Shown here one piece after another: positions 46,701 through 55,700 of a stretch of DNA of 64,000 bases. A program made the translations under genes and the position numbers. The notes beneath the pieces are model-generated. The model made no database searches and had not been told where the DNA came from. It saw only the letters and a program-made list of their open reading frames with translations. How positions within the stretch are numbered: the stretch's first letter is position 1; each line of letters starts with the position of its first letter. The stretch comes from Branchiostoma floridae (lineage: Eukaryota; Chordata; Leptocardii; Amphioxiformes; Branchiostomatidae), in contig NC_049980.1 in NCBI RefSeq assembly GCF_000003815.2, forward strand, positions 32,637,212-32,701,211, given 5' to 3'.

Positions 46701-49700
46701 TTGAGCGGCTCTTAGTTTAATAGAGTCTTGTTTTGTGGTGAATCTGAAAAAAATAACAAAGTCTCACCCTTCTGAGTGTCCAACTGTAGGGCCTGTAGCT
46801 GCCGGATGAGCTCGGCCTGTTGTGCAGCCTGTTCTGAGCACAGCCTGTGGGTGTTCTGCAGATCAGCCAGATCCTTCCTGCGGGACAGTGGAAATAAAAG
46901 AAACATGTTTATCACATAGAAAAGCTGTACTTGACTAGCGCACACATCTACACAAAGACCACATGGCCATTAATATATACAGTCAAACATGTACTAGTGT
47001 CCACCTCGATGTAAGGACCACCCTGCAATTGATTTGCAGTCAAACCTGAAGTGGCCACCTCTACATAAGGACCACCTGACCATTGACATACAGTCAAACC
47101 TGTACTAGTGACCATCTCTACATAAGGACCACGTGGCCATTGATATACAGTCAAACCTGTACAAGTGGCCACCTCTACATAAGGACCACCTGGCCAATGA
47201 TATACAGTCAAACCTGTACAAGGGGCCACCTCTACATAAGGACCACCTGGCCATTGACATACAGTCAAACCTGTACTAGTGACCATCTCTACATAAGGAC
47301 CACGTGGCCATTGATATACAGTCAAACCTGTACAAGTGGCCACCTCTACATAAGGACCACCTGGCCAATGATATACAGTCAAACCTGTACAAGGGGCCAC
47401 CTCTACATAAGGACCACCTGGCCATTGACATACAGTCAAACCTGTACACGTGATCATCTCTACATAAGGACCACCTGGTCATACATTGTAGATACACTGT
47501 CGAACCTGTGCTAGTGGTCACATCTGCATATGGAACACTTGGCCATTGAGGACATTTTCATTGACCATTTAGATTATTTTTCTTATTATACACATTCACT
47601 CACTCACTCACTATCCATGGTTAGATTATATCAACCAAAACATTCTGTCTATAGTGGCCATCTGCCTTTTGTGTAACCATCTTCTTCAAGTCCGTTAAGA
47701 AGCCAAGTGAACTTTTGTACTATAGAAAGGTTTGATTGTATGCATTAATATTTTTTTCAGTGACCCTAATAGTTAATGGAGCTAATAGTAGCTAATACTG
47801 TCAATTTTTGTACATCTGTAATTATAAGCTTATGAGAAATACATTGTCATCAATTTCTGGTCCTGAAATTCAGATTTTTGAAAGGATGGGTGAAAATTCT
47901 GTCATTCCCAACAAGCAACTTTCTTTCTCTGGATGGAGAGACGGGTCTTGGAGACAGCCCTGATATGGACATTACATTGGGTCAGTAAGAAAAGATTCAC
48001 CTATAGTGTATTTCAACAAATGTGCAGATAGCACTAACGGTTGGCACAAAAGTTCCCTCAATGGGTTCATGTCTCAATAAAGACATTGTGCGCAAAAACA
48101 ATAAAAATCTTAACAGTTCCTATTCCATGTCTGCCCAACTCAACTTAGACTCAAGATTATATTAGAATTTTGCCAATAAGAATACAGCACAATTAAAGAA
48201 ATAGCTGCTATAGCATTGACAAGTCCTTAATCACGTAAATGTAGTAACAACAGATTCACAGCAATTAAGCGATGGATCTGATAGGATATATTGTACATCA
48301 TCAGCATATCTTGACATAAGTAAGAGTATTACAATGATGATACTTTGCCTTCCAAGTAGGCAATTAGCATAAACATAACTTTCCTGTAGTACTATTACAC
48401 CTCTGGAGCAAAGAATCTGTCAGTTCTGTAACCTGAACAAGGTCGAAGATGAATCTCACTTTCTATTAGATTGTAGTTTATATAGTAACGATAGAAGTAT
48501 TCTTTTTAGCTATATTATAGGAAAGTTTCCTCGCTTTGAATCTATGTCTAGTGTTGAAAAATTCATTTTTCTTATGAGCTTTGATCAAACGACATTATAC
48601 AAACACATCTCAAGCTACATATTTAACATTACTAAGAAACAAAAGAAGCCGAACAAATGTATTAGAATAGTTTTAGAATCTATGAGTTAGTTTAGTCTTA
48701 GAAAACATGTTTACTGCATTACTACCCTTTATATCTATATGCCTGTACTTAGCCCGATAGGGCATGAATGTGCAATAAAGGTTATTACTGTTAATACAAT
48801 TTGTTCCCCAAACTTGTTCAAAACAGACGAATTCTTTCGGTCTAGAAAAGTTTCCATGCCACTGACAACAGAAAAGTTCTCCTGTGCTGAGAGTACACTT
48901 AACTTTTCCCGGACCAGACGGACGGAGTCCACAATGCATGTATGATTTGTGTGCGTTGCCACCGCGAGTGCTGACCAAGTACAAAGCAGGCTAATGTACA
49001 GGAAACGTTATCACACCATGTAGCTCCCAAATGAAACTCGCCATCGATCCAGCGGAAAGTCTGTGGCTTTGGGCTTTATTCATCTAGCCATCAATAAAAT
49101 ATGAAACGAAACTTTCGCATTAGTGGGACAGTCGTCGGTTAGAGCGCGGACGAAACAATATCTGGCAACCCGTCATCACGCCAGCGCTCCCAGATAAAGT
49201 TGTCTCCGCTTCCATAACTTCGCCCCTCAAATGAATATAAATCACCACAATCGACGTGACATACTTTTATCATATTTGCCAAAAAGCTTGTTCCATATAA
49301 CGATGGATGCGGCATCGTGCACAAGGGCCATTTGTGTAATATATTGTGCCGTCTGGAAGGCGGCGGATTACGTGACCGTTTTACCAGCCGGTATCTTGTC
49401 GTCCGTATCATCTGAAATGTGACTCAGAAGTTGGTTATTAGCAGTCAAGATTGATATAAACTCCGTGAGAGCCGAGGATGAAATGTCCCTCGGTGTTTCT
49501 ATCAGTAACGTACGCCAGTTCCAAAATGGCGCGCTTGCCCACTTAGCCGTACGATGCGTCCATCGGCAAAGCCTGCCGACGGCGATCGCCTGCCAAATAA
49601 TAATTGCACCCTTAAAACTTCACATTCAACTCCAATAACTTCCCCGGTCCGGCCTGAGGTGCTGCGTAACAAGTCGACAACGGATGAATTCCTGCAGGAG

Positions 49701-52700
49701 AGGACTTACGGCGGCGTAAGTTGGAGCGAAATTTTGCCGGGGCCACTTGGGAAATGTGCGGCCGAATTAATGGCTGCTGCCGAGAAACAAGATTATTCAG
49801 GATATATGAAGTATGTCGAACTTTGCATGGGCAAAATCGTACTGTTGTGTCCATTACCGTACCATTAGGTCATGAGGGGATTTTCGGTCTACGGTCGGCA
49901 AACGGAAATGCATATTTCTCCGGAGCGGCTTGCCGAGACCGCGTGTGCAAAGTGACCAAAGCCTGATGGCGGAATGGGTCTTATAACACAATGACTTTCA
50001 AAAATACTTCATAAAGACAGCTCCGCTCCGTCCGGCATGCCATCGATCGATATTAGCACCCTCGCATTTCTACTCTAACGACGGAGGGTCATGAATCAAA
50101 ATCTCCATTTGTTTGAATAGAAAGCAGATAACAAGAAGGAATGGAAAGTGGAGGTTTTAGCATTATGGCCAAGTCCCGGTGGTGACACCGTGGCAGAGGT
50201 CAAAAGCGGTCCGGCCAGGGATAAAACCATCCAACTTTGAATAAATGTAGCCTGCGGGACATAATTAATACCTTGCACACCGGCGCGTGGCCAAACCTTA
50301 GCAATTACATGGTCCGGACATATTAGGGATCAGGCGGGGTGCGTGAGTGCTTGGTCGGGTGTCAGGTGTGATTCGGACAAAGTGGACCGGACTGGCCGCG
50401 GCAAAGCCAACTTGCAAGGGGTGCCTTTTTGTTTTTTTTACACCTGTATTTCCCTTTGAGGCTACATTACTGCACAGATTTGACAGAGCGCTCAACAAAT
50501 CTCATAGACAATTCAAATTTTGTGTGTTCTGTTGCCTTTTGGATTATACTTTTGCATGTTGCGTCATTTTACATTGTGATTGAGGGAAACACAAATCCGA
50601 TTTTGGTCCCTGAATGGTGGAAAAAAAGGGGGCTTAAAGCATCCCCTGATTACATAACTTGAGCATGATTTAAGACAAATTCTATATCTTGAAACATGCT
50701 CGAGTAGTAGAATTAAAGTAGAACTCAAAAAGACAACAAAAAGCACAAATGTACCCCCAAAAAATTGTACTTTAATTACAAAATTAGTTCAGTGATTTCA
50801 GATTGCTCTGCGCGATCCCAGCCTCTGGTGGAAAAGGGGTCAGCTTTATTGGTACTGGTCAGCGGGGGACCAGCTCGGAGGGTCAGGTGGCCTGGTGCGA
50901 TGCCCGTCGAACCCCCCACGCCACAATCCATATCCTGTTATCTCTGACGACTTGGCCTCAGCCTCCACCCAGCCATTAGGCCCCGGGGTGGGATGGAGTG
51001 AATTGATGGCACTCGCTTCGATTGGCTTCCTTAATACACATGCTCACAGGAGACTCGCAAAAGGCTACTTTTGGATGGCCTTTACTGGCATGAGATGAGA
51101 TACTAAATGACTCAATAAACCCTGGAAGCCTGACAGCCCGCGCTGGCCTGAAGGTCAGGACCCATCCTACGCAAGGTCAACTTCGGGATGTAACGTCCGA
51201 CGAAACTTTTCTTACAAAAGAAAACATCAATACGACGGCGTCCTTTGTGCGCCCCAAACCACTCAGAACCGCAACTTCCTGCAAAGTAGCCGCGCGGTCA
51301 TTTTTATGGAGAAAGGTCTCATTTGCAGCGAAGGTCGTATATCATTAGTGGCCACATTATTAGTGGTGGGGGATACGGGGCGAGCCCATATTGGTCAGGC
51401 TTGATATCCTGTGAGCCCCTTTTGTGTGAACTCAAAGCCACCAAAGTCATCAAAGCCGCTCCCCCCAACAAAGAAAGCCAAAGAGGCGTTGGTAGAGTTT
51501 TGATGGCCCTGTGTCTACAGCTTAGACAATATCTGACCCATACTCCGCCTTATGACTCTTCTGCCAACATCCCTGTATAGCCATAAATGATGTCAATCAT
51601 TGCAACAAAGGGATGATGAATATCATCCAGGCATCTTTATGTATGCCCTGATAACGAGGAGACAATGTGCATGCCTCCCAACAAGAGATCTCATTTTCAA
51701 ACAGGGAATGGAAGCGTCAGTCTCCCGAGATCGCCCCATTCACCGGGGATGCCTCATCCTAATGAAGTACGGTAGAAAAAGCACTGAGAGCCTCCGCGAG
51801 AAAACTAGTGGCATTTCACGGACCCGTAGCACACTGGGGAGTTTGACCTGTCTAAGCTTATAAAAAGGCCATATCTCTGCAGGCTTGCCCCCTGTGCAGA
51901 GGCCATTTCGCCTGAGTTTGAGTAAAAGAGCACCTCTGAACCCCAGAGCACAGAGGTCAGCCTACAGGTGAGAGAATGGTTAGTTCTCCCATAATGAAAA
52001 AGGTTACTGTTGGAGTGTGAAAGGGCAGCCCCCGGGCAATGGGTTAAGTTGGAGCCTTTGCGGGGCGCGTCAAGGAGGACTGAAGGTTAAGGCCCAAATT
52101 AGCACCTGCGTTCCGTTAGCAACCGGCTCACGGGCACACCACACACGCAGGCTTCCGGCGGAATGCCTCGCCACAGTCTCTTTCTCTCTACATTTAGTGC
52201 CCATGATCATTATGCTGATCATTATGGCACAGTCTTTATTTAACGTCCTGTCCGAAAAACGGCCCTAGCTAAGCTAGGTACTCATTTTCCCCTGAGTGAA
52301 GTGGGGAAAGTCTTGTAAAGTGCCTATCCAAAGGGCACAAGATCGGTGACATGGCAGGGTTTGAACCCAGCACTTCTTGGGCCTGAGGCACGCGATCCTA
52401 CGGTTATGGACCACCCAGTCTCAATCCCTGTCCACACAAACTATATCATAATTACATTTTGTATACCTTTGATACTGAAACTGACAAGACTGCACCTCCA
52501 TCCTATATATAGAATGTGACTGTTGAAATGTCAAAACAGCCCAAGAAGACTACTCGGGGACTGATAAAATCTGGTGTGTGGACAGGTGGTCACTTGAGAT
52601 GGACAGTATGTCATATAGGAGACATTTGGTCACACAAAAAATTCACAACTTTTGATACTGAAACTGACAAGACTGTATTTCCATCCTATATAGACTGTGA

Positions 52701-55700
52701 CTGTTGAAATGGTCACAGTCAAAACAGCCCAAGAAGACTACTCGGGGACGGATAAAATCTGGTGTGTGGACAGGTGGTCACTTGAGATGGACAGTATGTC
52801 ATATAGGAGACATTTGGTAAGAAAAAAATTCACAATTAACTTTTGATACTGAAACTGACAAGACTGAACTCCCATCCTATATAGTGTGACTGTTGAAATG
52901 GACACAGTCAAAACTGCCCAAGAACACCATTCAGGGGAAAGATGAAATCTGGTGTATGTACATGGACAGGTGGTCACTTGAGATGGACAGTATGTCATAT
53001 AGGAGACATTTGGTAAAGAAAAAAATCCACAACTTTTGATACTGAAACTGACAAGACTGTACTTCCATCCTATATAGTGTGACTGTTGAAATGTCAAAAC
53101 AGCCCAAGAAGACTACTCGGGGACTGATAAAATCTGGTGTGTGGACAGGTGGTCACTTGAGATGGACAGTATGTCATATAGGAGACATTTGGTCACACAA
53201 AAAATTCACAATTAACTTTTGATACTGAAACTGACAAGACTGTACTTCCATGCTATATAGTGTGACTGTTGAAATGGGCACAGTCAAAACAGCTCAAGAA
53301 GACCACTCTGACATGGAACTAAATTAGTAATAAAATCAGGCATACATGTATGTGGACAGGTGGTCCTTTATATTAGAAACTGCAGGTTTGACAGTACACA
53401 TCCAGCAGACACTATAGGTCACCAAACAAATCCATGATTTCCCATTGATACTGAAATTGACAAGATTTATTTCCATCTTACAGAGTAGGACTGTAGAAAG
53501 AAGCTTGACACAGCTGTTACAGACCATCAACACAGTTGAGAACCGCCCAGTCCATTTCCCTGTCCATACAATACGATACGGGACACATTTTACCTTTGAT
53601 ATGGAAACTGACCTTCTGCATGTCTATTTTGTTTGTTAACAAACTTTCATCAGGTTAATAGCTTCTACTTCCTGATTTGGCATCTCATACTCTCTTGGTG
53701 ACACTCAATTCTGACCATTGACTAAATCCTATATATGAGAGTATGGAAATTTATTACAAAAATATGAACTGAGGGAGTGGTAAAGAATAGCCACAAAGTC
53801 TAGAGTAACACATGTTTAACACTGTTGCATCTTATTCAAGCAGTAGGGTATATAAAATCAACCACTGTTATCAATAAACTTGCAATTTTCATCAAAAGTT
53901 GACTAAACTCAGTCAGTGGTACAGTGCACGTAAAACATGGTAATACTATAACTGCTCCACTTTTTAAAGTTACTACTTTGAGAAAACTATAACGGCATAA
54001 ATCGGACAACTTATTTGTCATCTCATGATGTGAGCCTTGAAATTAAAAACATTTTTACTTTTTTCTAACCATTATAAAAAAAGTCAAGTGAGAGAAGCTA
54101 CTATATATAAGACATGTAAAGCAATGCTATATATTCCTAGGAATAAAAAGCTAAGCATAAAACACTTTTGTATTAATAAATTTATTACTTGCATCAAAAC
54201 AAGTAAAACTGACTTTAACTAAGTGACACAAAGCATGTGTAAAGTTGTGTGTAACTGTTCTCTTGTCTTTCATGGCTTCAGAATATCCTTGTTGCAAACC
54301 ATTTCTCATTGAGAGAGAAACACAGAGATATTAGCGGTATAAATCAGACATCCCGCTTGTCACCTGACGATGTGAGCCTTGAAACTAAAAACATTTTCCT
54401 TCTTTTTAATCATTATATAAAACTCAAGTGAGATAAAGTACTATAAAAAGTATTAGACATGTAAAGCAATGTTATATATTGCTAATTAGTAATAATAAAA
54501 ACTAAATATAAATTACTGTTATATCAATGAATTTGTTACTTGCACAAAAACAAGCAAAATTGACTAAGTTTAACTAAGTGACAAAAAGCATGTATCAAAT
54601 TGTGTGTAACAGGTCTCTTGTCTTTCATGGCTTCAGAATATCCTTGTTGCAAACCGTTTCTCCTTGAGAGAGAAACACAGAGATATTAGCGGTATAAATC
54701 AGACATCCCCCCTGTCACCTGACAATGAGATTTTATGTCGACTATTGATCGGAAGTGATACAAGTCGGAGCCGGGCAGGCAGTTGTCACTCCGGGTAACA
54801 CATCTCCCTTCCAAAGCCCGGCAGAATTTAGTTCCGGACGCGGATAATTGAGAGAGATCAATTGGGATAAAGTGGCGGACGGAGGAAAGGGGGAAGACGT
54901 TGCTAGCAACAAATTCAACATGACAGAATGTTTAATTTAGTGCCGACTGCTCAGGAACAACTGTCAATATCGGGCCATCCCGGCCCGCGCCAACAAAGGT
55001 GCTGCGAGAAAATCAATTACGCCTTGAACTTCAATAACGCGGTGCCGGCCGCTCGGGGGGCACTTGCACACACGTAGCGATTTCCCCCAAACAGTTAATA
55101 AGCTGACATAACAGACCCTCAAATGATGAAACCGTCTCTGGAATGAGCAAACTGTCGGTTAAACTCCTTTTATTGCTCCCCCCGTGACAGATCGGTCCAC
55201 ACAGCGTGATCACTATATTGCGCCGGCAGTCGTTTACTTTACATATTTTTCTCATACCCACTTGTCTTCATTGGCGCGGAGTGTCAGAAACTTTCGGTTA
55301 TTGCTCATACACTGGGAATTTATTTATGGAAATTTCCTCGCAAATAATAATGTTACCAATATCGAGGAAACTATCTTTCATACCACCGGGTGTTAATAAA
55401 GACCGCTGACACTATTCAGTCACCTCCATAATCCTACAGAAATGAGCACATCACTCAGACACTTGGTTCAAGAGGTCACCGTTTTGAGTAGCGGGGCAGG
55501 GAACATGAAGAGTGTTCGATAACTTTAATAGTCCAGACATCGTCGGGCCCGAGCATGATAGGCACTGACGGCTTCTACGCTCTGACAGGGAAACTTCTGC
55601 GGAGGAGACTCTTTTGAGAGATAACGTTTCACAACTGGACACATTCACTTACTTTAATAAATTTATATCTGGCTGTCAATTACAAATGGCCGAGGCACGT

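Noticed and set aside
46948-47514. Open frames of 143 and 169 codons on opposite strands
   Set aside because: Produced by a 57-base satellite whose unit is a multiple of 3.
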